NCBI GenBank assembly: GCA_016192705.1
Contig: JACPTQ010000038.1
Location: 1-36,407 of the forward strand
DNA length: 36,407 bases
From: Deltaproteobacteria bacterium
Lineage (GTDB): Bacteria > Myxococcota > JACPTQ01
Direction of reading: 5' to 3'
Positions 1 through 7,348 of this stretch are shown here, piece by piece. Each line of letters begins with the position of its first letter. Positions within the stretch are counted from its first letter, which is position 1. Both the position numbers and the translations under genes were made by a program. The notes under the pieces were generated by a model. The model saw only the letters and a list, made by a program, of their open reading frames with translations. It was not told the DNA's origin and did not search any database.

Positions 1-1
1 A

Positions 2-664
2 CGCCTCGACTACGACGACTGGGGCCGCATGACGCTCGACACCGCGCCCGGCTTCCAACCGTTCGCCTTCGCCGGCGGCCTCTACGACACGCACACCAGC
101 CTCACCCGCTTCGGCGCCCGCGACTACGACGCCGAAACCGGGCGTTGGACAACGAAGGACCCCATCGGCTTCGCGGGTGCCGACATGAACCTTTACGGCT
201 ACGTCGTCAACGATCCGATTAACTGGATCGATCCGGAGGGACTTCGAATTCGCCCCTTCCCCAAGGTTCTGCCACCCATTATCGATCCTGACCTTCCCAA
301 TCCCGGTGCCACGGGCCTTCGTTTCTTTCCGCCTGGACGTCCTTCTCGATGCACGAAGCGGGCAGGCGGGTGGGGGTTCAACGTAGACGTCTATCCGCAG
401 TTCCAGTTTGGGTTTGCCAGCCCAAATGCGCCGGGACTCCCAAGCGCGGAGTCGCCGGGAAAGACGGTTAAAGGACACGAGAAGGAACATCTTCGCGATC
501 TTCAAGCTGCCTGCAAATCGCGACGACTCAACAAGGAGATTCCGACCGAGCGGTTCCGAAGTCGAGAAGCTTGCGAGAAGGCACGGTCCGGCCTGGAGGA
601 GGCGCTGAAGCGTTTCCAGGACAAAGTACTCGACGAGTCCAAACGTCGTCGACACAAACGTTAG
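2..664 (+). CDS. RHS repeat protein, C-terminal end with HExxH toxin-like tip (5' truncated by window)
   Basis: The reading frame is open to the left edge, so only the last ~220 residues of a long RHS/YD-repeat protein are seen. The first ~75 residues carry the RHS-associated core: [14 protein letters not shown], then [10 protein letters not shown]-like and [19 protein letters not shown]. This is the conserved junction after which RHS proteins switch to a variable toxin domain. The variable tip of ~140 residues is Pro-rich at first, then contains [11 protein letters not shown], an HExxH motif of the zinc metallopeptidase type, followed by a charged helix rich in Lys/Arg up to the stop. RHS proteins form a shell around a C-terminal toxin and act in contact-dependent or secreted competition. 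The peptidase assignment rests on one motif, so toxin activity is inferred. A small exported protein begins 15 bp downstream. The RHS identity itself is secure. Confidence 0.9.
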   Translation, partial: RLDYDDWGRMTLDTAPGFQPFAFAGGLYDTHTSLTRFGARDYDAETGRWTTKDPIGFAGADMNLYGYVVNDPINWIDPEGLRIRPFPKVLPPIIDPDLPNPGATGLRFFPPGRPSRCTKRAGGWGFNVDVYPQFQFGFASPNAPGLPSAESPGKTVKGHEKEHLRDLQAACKSRRLNKEIPTERFRSREACEKARSGLEEALKRFQDKVLDESKRRRHKR

Positions 665-679
665 CGGCGGGAAAACGAA

Positions 680-1216
680 TTGGTCCCGCTGTCGAAAACG
701 AGTTTCCGAGCGTCCGCGTTTTGTGTCGTGCTGTTCCTTTCGTCGTCATCGGCCTCTGCAGAATCGAAGAAGCGAGATACACGCCAAGAAGAATCCAACG
801 AGAACGAAGACACTGGATGGAGCGTTGAGATACTCCCCGCAGCTCCGCTCACAACAACGTCCAAACGGTTTCAGCTCTATCTGGTTATCAAAAACTTGGA
901 TTGGATACCGAAGAACCTCCATGGCTGGACCCTGCGCCACTTCATTACCTGGTCAGATGCTCCCGGGTCGATCGGCGGCAGCACGTTTCACTGCTCAGGC
1001 TCGCAAGTGCCCTTTCTTCCGAAACAGACGCGGATTCTCCCGTATTCGCACAAGTTTTGGGACGAGAAGCCCCGACCCGGCCCCGCGCGTTTTCGCTTGA
1101 CGTTCAAGGCTTTCGCCACTCCCTTTGGAACAACTTGCCGATACGCAAACGAGATCTCCATCAAGACCGACCTGTCTGTCGTGGTTCCGCCGAGAGTCAA
1201 GAAAGGCCGTCGTTGA
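680..1216 (+). CDS. Small secreted protein downstream of RHS tip, possible immunity partner
   Basis: A 178-residue protein that starts at TTG only 15 bp after the RHS stop, so it is probably co-transcribed. No strong Shine-Dalgarno is visible. The N-terminus is a plausible signal peptide: basic start, hydrophobic AFCVVLFL core, then SSSSASA before the charged mature region SKKRDTRQEE. The mature part looks like a small beta-rich domain with two cysteines (STFHCSGS and GTTCRYAN) that could form a disulfide outside the cytoplasm. I do not recognise the family. Its position directly behind a polymorphic-toxin tip is where immunity genes normally lie, and an exported immunity protein would fit a toxin acting in the periplasm. 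That role is inference from position alone; an unrelated secreted protein is equally possible. Confidence 0.65.
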   Translation: MVPLSKTSFRASAFCVVLFLSSSSASAESKKRDTRQEESNENEDTGWSVEILPAAPLTTTSKRFQLYLVIKNLDWIPKNLHGWTLRHFITWSDAPGSIGGSTFHCSGSQVPFLPKQTRILPYSHKFWDEKPRPGPARFRLTFKAFATPFGTTCRYANEISIKTDLSVVVPPRVKKGRR

Positions 1217-1247
1217 TTTGGGCGAAAGTAGAGCGAGATACTGTACC

Positions 1248-1436
1248 CGCAACGGCAACTCCGGTGCCCACAATTGCAACTCGGCTCCTCGAACAAGCAA
1301 CTCCGCTGTCCGCAACAGCAATTCCGCTGGGTGCAATCGCAATTCAGCCGCCTACAACGGTAACTCCGGCGCCCGCAACAGCAACTCTGCTGGCTGCAAG
1401 GGTAACTCCGCTGGCTACAACGGTAATTCGACTGCT
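1248..1436. repeat. Tandem repeat, nine copies of a 21-bp unit
   Basis: Nine consecutive degenerate 21-bp units fill most of the 270-bp gap between two convergent genes. The unit is close to yrCAAcrGyAACTCCGCtgsc. Read in one plus-strand frame it gives a heptapeptide series of the form N-x-N-S-A-x-x (for example NSNSAGC, NGNSGAR). All three plus frames lack in-frame stops across much of it, so open frames there are not evidence of a gene. The array may be a leftover of a coding repeat or a non-coding satellite. The remainder of the gap (1217-1247 and 1437-1486) shows nothing recognisable. Confidence 0.85.
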
Positions 1437-1486
1437 TCGGATGCCTTTCTGGCGGCTGAGGGGGCGGATGCAGGAGTGGACGCGAA

Positions 1487-2431
1487 CTACCGTGGCCCCG
1501 ACGAACCCGGCGTCACCGGCGAGACCGGTCCACCGCCCGCCGCCGGCGCCGTTCGATTCCCGTCCGCCGCCGCGCCGTGCCCCTTCGGCCGCCGCGCCCC
1601 GGCAATCCGCCTTATCTCGTCCGTCATCGAGAAGCGCAGGTCCGCACGCCCGGAAACGCGAGCGACCGTCGTCGCCGCACGCCCGAATACCTTTCCCACT
1701 TCCCACAAAATCCCATCGTAGACGTCCCACGGCCCGTTCGCCTGCCCTTGCGCCTCGACGCGCGTCCGGTCGCGCTCCGATGCGGCCTTCTGGAGCGCCT
1801 CCGCCACGGCGCCCGCGCGAGCGAGCGTCTCCTCCCCAAGCCCGAACGCCTTGAGACGCCCCGCAAGGTCCACCTTGACGCCGTCCGGTCCATCCCACGT
1901 GGCCGGCACGCCCCGAAGCGCCGCGACGACTCCGCCGAGCGCCTTTGCCACATCAATCGGCCGCCTTCCCCCGGCCGCCGCCGCACGCCGAACCGAATCG
2001 GCAAGCACGGTGGGGAGCGCGTTATCCGCTATCGTCGTCAGCTCCGCGCGATGGAGCTTCGCCTCTTTGACGAGGTCCCCGACCTTCGCGGAGGCAAGGG
2101 TAACGTCAACGGTCGCCCCCTCGCTCTTGTGGTAGGCGACTTCGAGGTGCATTGCGGCATCGAAGAACTGTTGGCGGTCGGGCGCCGGGAAGCCGAACCG
2201 CGCAAGCTCCTTGGCGAAGTCGGGATAGCGCTCGACCTCGGCGACGAAATTTCGCGCGGCGGCGGTCACGTCGAGCGTGGCCACGCGGGAACCGCGTTCA
2301 ATGAGAGCGGCCTTGTCAGCATACGGGACGTATCGCTTGTGAAGCACGCTGAACGTTTCGGTCAGCTCCGCCGGGACTGGGCCTGGCTTCGTGCTGTTCG
2401 CGGCGGTTTGTGTTTCGTTTTTTTCTTGCAT
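1487..2431 (-). CDS. Hypothetical alpha-helical protein
   Basis: A 314-residue protein. ATG at 2431 is chosen because GGGGAGAA lies 4-6 nt upstream. The frame stays open a further 81 codons, but that extension runs through the hexanucleotide array and reads as RERERMRV-type sequence, so it is probably not translated. The body is Ala-rich and predicted helical (KLHRAELTTIADNALPTVL; RRPIDVAKALGGVVAALRG), with a low-complexity Gly/Pro/Ser tail after about residue 285. There is no signal peptide or membrane segment. I do not recognise a family or catalytic motif. Its neighbours are two four-helix-bundle proteins and an RHS locus, which suggests an accessory region rather than a conserved operon. 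Confidence 0.7.
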   Translation of the reverse strand: MQEKNETQTAANSTKPGPVPAELTETFSVLHKRYVPYADKAALIERGSRVATLDVTAAARNFVAEVERYPDFAKELARFGFPAPDRQQFFDAAMHLEVAYHKSEGATVDVTLASAKVGDLVKEAKLHRAELTTIADNALPTVLADSVRRAAAAGGRRPIDVAKALGGVVAALRGVPATWDGPDGVKVDLAGRLKAFGLGEETLARAGAVAEALQKAASERDRTRVEAQGQANGPWDVYDGILWEVGKVFGRAATTVARVSGRADLRFSMTDEIRRIAGARRPKGHGAAADGNRTAPAAGGGPVSPVTPGSSGPR

Positions 2432-2537
2432 TGGTTTCTCCCCTCGCGCCGCATCAATCCACTCGCTCCACTGCGAATGGTTCGCGACACGCGGGCGTTT
2501 GTTGCGCATACCGCGGGGGCGTGTCAAGGCGAGGGGC

Positions 2538-2646
2538 TCCCGCATCCGCTCCCGCACCCGCATCCGCTCCCGCTCCCGCACCCGCATCCGCTCCCGCTCC
2601 CGCTCCCGCACCCGCACCCGCATCCGCTCCCGCTCCCGCTCCCGCT
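2538..2646. repeat. Hexanucleotide array, ~18 copies of [AT][CT]CCGC
   Basis: About 18 perfect-phase copies of a 6-bp unit, mainly TCCCGC, ACCCGC and ATCCGC, lie in the 304-bp divergent gap between the helical protein (minus) and the first four-helix-bundle gene (plus). Positions 4-6 of each unit are invariant; only the first two vary. Shorter arrays of the same unit occur at 3431-3462, 7203-7243 and around 15247-15595. The rest of this gap (2432-2537 and 2647-2735) holds only the ribosome binding sites of the two flanking genes. Confidence 0.9.
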
Positions 2647-2735
2647 TTCCTCCGTTCATCGCCTCCTTTCTCACCGCCTCACGCGACCCATTTCCTTGCG
2701 GGGGCCGCGTTCGGCGGTTTCGAAAGGAGTTCTAG

Positions 2736-3074
2736 ATGCATCACTTCATCGCTCTCGACGTTGCGTTCGAGTTCGCGACCGCGGTTCGTCCCGCGCTTGA
2801 TGTCATTCGTCGCAAGGATCGCTCACTCGAAGATCAACTCCATCGCGCCGTCGCGAGTTGCGTTTTGAATATTTCTGAGGGTGACGGGAAAAGTTCCTTA
2901 CGCGATCAAGCGCGCTACTTCGAAATCGCGCGCGGCTCCTGCCGTGAAGCCCGCGCAGCCCTGAAGCTCGCGGCTATATGGGGTTATCTCGACGAGACAA
3001 CAGTCGCCGAGCACGATGCGCTCGGTGATCGAGTTTGCGCGCTACTCTCGAAACTCATCGCGCGAGCCGCGTGA
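2736..3074 (+). CDS. Four-helix-bundle protein (S23 / 23S rRNA intervening-sequence protein family)
   Basis: A 112-residue protein with ATG preceded by GAAAGGAG at 8-nt spacing. The pattern is typical of the four-helix-bundle (S23) family: an N-terminal helix around FEFATAVRPALDVI, then DQLHRAVASCVLNISEG with the conserved N-I-x-E-G turn, the RDQARYFEIARGSCREARAAL helix, and a final short helix. Length matches the family (about 110-130 residues). Members are small cytoplasmic proteins, first found inside 23S rRNA intervening sequences and often free-standing in genomes; their biochemical role is unknown. There is no rRNA here, so this is a free-standing copy. The 3' end overlaps the convergent paralogue by 20 bp. 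Confidence 0.88.
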   Translation: MHHFIALDVAFEFATAVRPALDVIRRKDRSLEDQLHRAVASCVLNISEGDGKSSLRDQARYFEIARGSCREARAALKLAAIWGYLDETTVAEHDALGDRVCALLSKLIARAA

Positions 3075-3405
3075 GCATCGCGATTACGCGCGAAAGCAAT
3101 TCGCCGATCTCGTTCGGTGCATCGTCGATGAGGTCGAGCAGCGCGGCGCTCTCACACGCCTCGCCTCGCGCGATCGCGTAACATCTTCGCTTATCGGCAC
3201 GAGCCACGCGACCCGCGCCTTCCGCGACGTTTGTCAGCACGCTCAATGATGCACGCCGAAACTGATCGCGCAGAACTTGATTCGCAATCGGGAGTCGCTG
3301 TGCAAGCCGCGCAAAGTCGCGAGCGACTCGAAAGCAATCGAGGCGTTCGAGAGAGACGGTCGCGGGAACGGTAGCGGTAGGGGTTGCGGATTCGGGAAGC
3401 GGCAT
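3055..3405 (-). CDS. Four-helix-bundle protein (S23 family), convergent paralogue
   Basis: A second S23-type protein, 116 residues from ATG 3405. The family pattern is clear: LDCFRVARDFARLAQRLP, then LRDQFRRASLSVLTNVAEG (the N-x-A-E-G turn), then RRCYAIARGEACESAALLDL. An upstream ATG at 3501 would add 32 residues, but that stretch is encoded by a short hexanucleotide array (RERERVR) and lacks family similarity, so the internal start is preferred; its ribosome binding site is weak (GAGAT). The gene converges on and overlaps the preceding S23 gene by 20 bp at the stop codons. The two proteins are clearly diverged from each other, so this is not a recent inverted duplication. Confidence 0.82.
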   Translation of the reverse strand: MPLPESATPTATVPATVSLERLDCFRVARDFARLAQRLPIANQVLRDQFRRASLSVLTNVAEGAGRVARADKRRCYAIARGEACESAALLDLIDDAPNEIGELLSRVIAMLTRLAR

Positions 3406-3430
3406 CGGATCTCGTTTCAAAGTGGTGAGC

Positions 3431-3462
3431 CGCACCCGCTCCCGCTCCCGCAACCGCTCCCC
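3431..3462. repeat. Short hexanucleotide array
   Basis: Five or so units of the same CCCGCT/CCCGCA type as the 2538-2646 array, located just upstream of the second four-helix-bundle gene start. Confidence 0.7.
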
Positions 3463-3472
3463 TCCCTCCGTC

Positions 3473-3501
3473 TTGATCCGGGTCAACGCGCCCCCTACCA
3501 T
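3473..3501 (+). promoter_or_regulatory. Candidate sigma-70-type promoter for the PilT pair
   Basis: TTGATC (3473-3478) and TACCAT (3496-3501) are separated by 17 bp. Transcription would start near 3508, about 23 nt before the GTG start at 3531. This is pattern matching only. Confidence 0.4.
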
Positions 3502-3530
3502 GATCTTGTGAATCCGCGAAGGACTTCCGC

Positions 3531-6011
3531 GTGTTAAGCGGCCTGTTTCGCTCCGATGAACGGGCCGTTCTCGACGCGCTTAAGAACCGAACGTTTCGCA
3601 CACAAGACGAACGAAACGACCTTTGCGCCCGGCTCGAAAAACTAGAAAAGGTTCGGCTGAACGATCTCTTATCGCTCGCCAATACGCCCGATACGGCCGT
3701 CCGCGCGTCAGTGGGTCGCGCGATACTGCGCATCACAGACCCGAACCGCGTTGCCCAACTTCTCGAGGCCATCCCAACCGCGACCGAGATTGGGCAGCGC
3801 TTCCTTCGCAAGCTCCTCTCCGTCTTCCCTGCGGACGAAGTCAAGGTTCCACTGGGGCGTTTTTTCTCGACGCAAGACAAGCGCCGGCGCCGCATGGCCG
3901 TTGAGATTCTTCGAGAGCTGCCGCTCGAAACGTTCGAGCCCCTCCTCATCGAAGCCCTGAACGACCCCGACTCCGAGATACGCCTCTCCGCGCTCACGAA
4001 GCTCAAAGAGTCCGAGCGCCCCGACACGCGCAAAGCCATCTCCGACCTCGAAGAGGATCCCGAGGAACGGGTTCGGGTTGCCGTTGTCCAGGCGCTTGCC
4101 GCAGCGCCGCACGATGAAGACATCGAACTCTTTGTCCGCCGCTTTGCGACCGACACCTTCGCGGTTCAGCAAGCCGCCATCAAACCGCTTCAGGATCTCG
4201 GTGCGCGCACGGACGTCAACCTCCAAGCGAATCTCATCCCCCTGCTCGGCGATGGCCGCGCACGCGTCCGCAACGGCGCCATCAAAATTCTCCTTAGCCT
4301 GCCGAACAACAAGGCCGTCGTCCGCGACTTTTTTGTTTACGCGAAGCAGCTCGCCGGTTGGGTCCGCGACCGCGCCCTCGACTCCTTCAAAGCGTTCGCC
4401 GAAACGATCGTCGACACGGTCATCGAGCTCATGTACGACAAGGACCCTGAGATTCGCAGCGCCGCGCTCTACCTCGGGTCGTCACTCGAAGATCCACGCG
4501 TTGTCGACTCGCTCTGCGCGCTCCTTGCGGATGGCGATTGGTGGATTCGCATTCAGTCCGCCGAAACGCTCGGCCGCATCGGCGACCCGCGCGCCATCGA
4601 TCCGCTCCTTGGCCTCATGAAAGACCCCGACGCCCGCTGGTCCGCCGTCGAGGCGCTCGCACACATCAGTCACCCGCGCGTCGTTGAGGCGCTCGTCCCC
4701 TTGATGCGCGACCCCGCGGTTGAAGTGCGCGAGCAAGTTCTCGCGTCGGTTGCGCAACAGAACGACAAGCGAGTCCTGCCACTCCTCGAGAAATTCCTTC
4801 AGATCGAAACATCCCTTGAGCTCCGTGAGCAGGCGGCCAACGCGCTTCGCAAAATCAGCGAGGCACACGGAATCGCCGTGTCCGACGAAAAAATGCAGGT
4901 CTACTCGAAGGGCATCGCGGGCGTTCGCGCGGAGTACGAAATCGACAGGTACCTCGTCGACGCGCGAGACCGCTCCGCCTCCGACCTTCACATTCGCGCT
5001 GAAATGAAGGCCGTCGTGCGAGTCTTTGGCGATCTCCAAGAGCTCGGTCAAGAGCCGCTGTCGGCCGCCGCTGTCGAAAAAATCCTCCTCCCGATGATGA
5101 ACCCCGAACAGCGACGCGTGTTCGATGAAAACCGACAGCTCGATTTGTCGTGGACCATCCCGAACGGCGGTCGCTTTCGCGTCAACTTGTTCGTCGAGCG
5201 AAAAGGCCTGGGCGGCGTGTTCCGCCTGATTCCGCCGAAGATCCCGACGTATCTCGACATCGGCCTCCCCGCGCGCTGCCTTGAGCTCACCGATTTCCAC
5301 CAAGGGCTCATCGTCGTCGCCGGCCCATCCGGCTGCGGAAAATCAACAACGCTGGCGGTCCTTGTTAATATGATCAACGAGGCGAAGGCCGCTCACATCA
5401 TCACGCTCGAGGATCCCGTTGAGTACGTTTACCCGCACAAATCGGCGCTCATCAATCAGCGCGAGGTTCCGAAACACACACGCTCGTTCGCGCACGCCCT
5501 TCGCGCCGCGCTCCGCGAGGACCCAGACGCCATTATCGTCGGCGAAATGCGCGACGCGGAAACTGTGGCCCTTGCGATGACAGCCGCCGAAACTGGTCAC
5601 CTTGTCATCGGCACGATGCACACGACGTCCGGCGCGAAAACCATCGACCGCATTCTCGCGGCGTTTTCGCCCGCCGAGCAGCAGCAGGCGCGCATGATGT
5701 TGTCGGAGTCGCTGAAGGGTGTCGTCGCGCAACGCCTCGTGCCGCGCGCCGATGGCAAGGGGCAGGTCGCCATTTTCGAAGTCCTGCGCCACACCCCCGC
5801 GCTCTCGTCGCTCATCCGCGAAGGCAAGCTCCTGCAAGTGGTGTCGGTTATGCAGACGGGACGCGCGCACGGAATGCAAACCATGGACGAATCGCTCCTG
5901 ACCGCGGTTGAATCGGGCGTCGTCGCGGCGGAAGATGCCTATATGATCGCCGAGAAAAAAGAAACGTTTACGGATTTGGTGCCTCCCGGGTTTTTGGATT
6001 CGCTCGCATGA
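3531..6011 (+). CDS. HEAT-repeat / PilT-type ATPase fusion protein
   Basis: An 826-residue cytoplasmic protein with GTG start and GAAGGA 7 nt upstream. Residues ~1-440 are tandem HEAT/armadillo-like helical pairs, with repeated motifs such as LNDPDSEIRLSAL, MYDKDPEIRSAAL, LADGDWWIRIQSAETL and GDPRAIDPLLGLM. Residues ~455-826 are a complete PilT-like secretion ATPase: ASDLHI entry motif, Walker A GPSGCGKST (K604), Asp box ITLEDPVE (624-631), Walker B GEMRD (E672), His box GTMHTT (H697), and SSLIREGK near the C-terminus, the position of the PilT AIRNLIREGK motif. The usual PilT is ~350 residues; this is more than twice that because of the HEAT domain. It probably powers pilus retraction or a related motor, with the HEAT solenoid docking a partner. 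The last codons overlap the next pilT (ATGA). Confidence 0.92.
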   Translation: MLSGLFRSDERAVLDALKNRTFRTQDERNDLCARLEKLEKVRLNDLLSLANTPDTAVRASVGRAILRITDPNRVAQLLEAIPTATEIGQRFLRKLLSVFPADEVKVPLGRFFSTQDKRRRRMAVEILRELPLETFEPLLIEALNDPDSEIRLSALTKLKESERPDTRKAISDLEEDPEERVRVAVVQALAAAPHDEDIELFVRRFATDTFAVQQAAIKPLQDLGARTDVNLQANLIPLLGDGRARVRNGAIKILLSLPNNKAVVRDFFVYAKQLAGWVRDRALDSFKAFAETIVDTVIELMYDKDPEIRSAALYLGSSLEDPRVVDSLCALLADGDWWIRIQSAETLGRIGDPRAIDPLLGLMKDPDARWSAVEALAHISHPRVVEALVPLMRDPAVEVREQVLASVAQQNDKRVLPLLEKFLQIETSLELREQAANALRKISEAHGIAVSDEKMQVYSKGIAGVRAEYEIDRYLVDARDRSASDLHIRAEMKAVVRVFGDLQELGQEPLSAAAVEKILLPMMNPEQRRVFDENRQLDLSWTIPNGGRFRVNLFVERKGLGGVFRLIPPKIPTYLDIGLPARCLELTDFHQGLIVVAGPSGCGKSTTLAVLVNMINEAKAAHIITLEDPVEYVYPHKSALINQREVPKHTRSFAHALRAALREDPDAIIVGEMRDAETVALAMTAAETGHLVIGTMHTTSGAKTIDRILAAFSPAEQQQARMMLSESLKGVVAQRLVPRADGKGQVAIFEVLRHTPALSSLIREGKLLQVVSVMQTGRAHGMQTMDESLLTAVESGVVAAEDAYMIAEKKETFTDLVPPGFLDSLA

Positions 6012-7315
6012 ATTTTCGTATCGACCGATTTCTCAAGCTCATGAACGACCGCGGCGCGTCGGACCTTCACTTTTCGGTTGGGCGCCCGCCGCATCTTCGA
6101 CAGCGCGGCGAGATGGTTCCGATTCGATATCGTCGCCTGACGCAGCACGACTACGAGGAACTGTTTCGCCCTTTGCTCACCCCCGAAAAATGGGAAGACT
6201 ACAGCCGCACAGGCGATCTCGACTTCGCGTATGAGCTGAAAGACGTCGCGCGATACCGCGTCAACTTGTTCAAACAAGAGTTCGGCGGCGGCGCCGTGCT
6301 CCGCATCATTCCGACAAAAATTCTCACCGTCGAGGAGCTCGGCCTCCCGAAGGTCGTCCTTCGCCTCACCAAGATTCGCAGCGGCTTGACGCTCGTCACG
6401 GGGCCCACGGGTTCCGGCAAATCGACGACGCTCTCCGCGCTCATCAACGAAATTAACCGCACGAAGCGCTACCACATCATCACGCTCGAAGACCCGATCG
6501 AATTCGTCCACGGCAACATTCGGTCGATCATCACGCAGCGCGAAATGGGCGCCCACGCCATCGATTTCAACGCGGCCCTCAAAGCCGCCGTTCGCGAAAA
6601 CCCCGACTGCGTTCTCGTGGGTGAGATGCGCGACCGCGAAACGATCCGCCTCGCGCTCCAGTGCGCCGAAAAAGGGCTCCTCGTGTTCGGCACGCTCCAC
6701 ACGAACAGCGCGGGCAAAACGATCGACCGCATCATCAACGTGTTTCCGTCCGACGAGCAGGAAAGTGTGCGCGCGGTTTTGGGCGAGGTGATTCGCGGAA
6801 TTGTCGCGCAACAACTTTTGCCCAAAGTCGGCGGTGGACGATGTGCCGCGATCGAAGTTCTTTTCGGTTCACCGGCGCTCGGCGCGATCATTCGCGAAGG
6901 CAAGACCAACCAGATCACGTCGTATATTCAGACGGGACGCGGGGTTGGGATGGTGGCGATGGACGAGACGCTTCGGCGCATGGTGGAGGAGGGACTTGTG
7001 ACGGGCGAAGCGGCGTTCGAAAAGGCGATCGACAAAGAAGGGTTTCACGAGTGGCTCGAAAAGCGCGGCGAAGCGGGCGTCGCCGAGGAGCGCGCGGAGC
7101 GAATGGCGAAGAAGGCCATCGCAGGCGTCGCGACGGGAGCGAAAACCGGAGCATCGGGGGCGGCCGCTCGACCGGGAACGCAGCCTGGAGCCCAGCGACC
7201 ACCCGCAACCGCTACCGCCTCCGCTCCCGCAACCGCTCCCGCTCAACGCGCGTCGACGCCGACCGCTGCCGCTCAGCAACCCCGCCCCGCGCAGTTGAAC
7301 GTGCGCAAACCATAA
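6008..7315 (+). CDS. pilT: Type IV pilus retraction ATPase PilT
   Basis: A 435-residue protein whose ATG overlaps the preceding stop (ATGA), implying translational coupling. All PilT-family signatures are present: ASDLHFS near residue 18, Walker A GPTGSGKST (K138), Asp box ITLEDPIE, Walker B VGEMRD (E206), His box GTLHTNSAGKT (H231) and AIIREGK (293-299), which matches the PilT C-terminal AIRNLIREGK. After residue ~365 there is a low-complexity Ala/Pro/Thr tail absent from standard PilT. Part of that tail is encoded by the same hexanucleotide repeat found elsewhere in the window. PilT hexamers disassemble type IV pili at the inner membrane. No other pilus gene is in the window. Together with the HEAT fusion it forms a two-ATPase unit, possibly a hetero-hexamer or alternative motors. 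Confidence 0.95.
   Translation: MNFRIDRFLKLMNDRGASDLHFSVGRPPHLRQRGEMVPIRYRRLTQHDYEELFRPLLTPEKWEDYSRTGDLDFAYELKDVARYRVNLFKQEFGGGAVLRIIPTKILTVEELGLPKVVLRLTKIRSGLTLVTGPTGSGKSTTLSALINEINRTKRYHIITLEDPIEFVHGNIRSIITQREMGAHAIDFNAALKAAVRENPDCVLVGEMRDRETIRLALQCAEKGLLVFGTLHTNSAGKTIDRIINVFPSDEQESVRAVLGEVIRGIVAQQLLPKVGGGRCAAIEVLFGSPALGAIIREGKTNQITSYIQTGRGVGMVAMDETLRRMVEEGLVTGEAAFEKAIDKEGFHEWLEKRGEAGVAEERAERMAKKAIAGVATGAKTGASGAAARPGTQPGAQRPPATATASAPATAPAQRASTPTAAAQQPRPAQLNVRKP
7203..7243. repeat. Hexanucleotide array inside the pilT tail
   Basis: About seven units of CCCGCA/ACCGCT/TCCGCT phase lie in frame within pilT, encoding alternating Ala with Pro, Thr or Ser. This is the same unit as in the intergenic arrays at 2538 and 3431. 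Confidence 0.7.
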
Positions 7316-7348
7316 ACGCGCAAGGCTTGTCATCACCCATAATGCGGG

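Noticed and set aside
1248-1436. CRISPR array
   Set aside because: The units are 21 bp, contiguous, and without spacers; no cas gene is in the window.
901-1854. 317-codon plus-strand frame across the tandem repeat
   Set aside because: It overlaps two better genes and its low-complexity Pro/Arg content reflects the repeat and antisense codons.
2431-2674. 81-residue Arg/Glu-rich N-terminal extension of the 1487-2431 protein
   Set aside because: It is a translation of the hexanucleotide array; the internal ATG has a strong ribosome binding site and the family-like body begins there.
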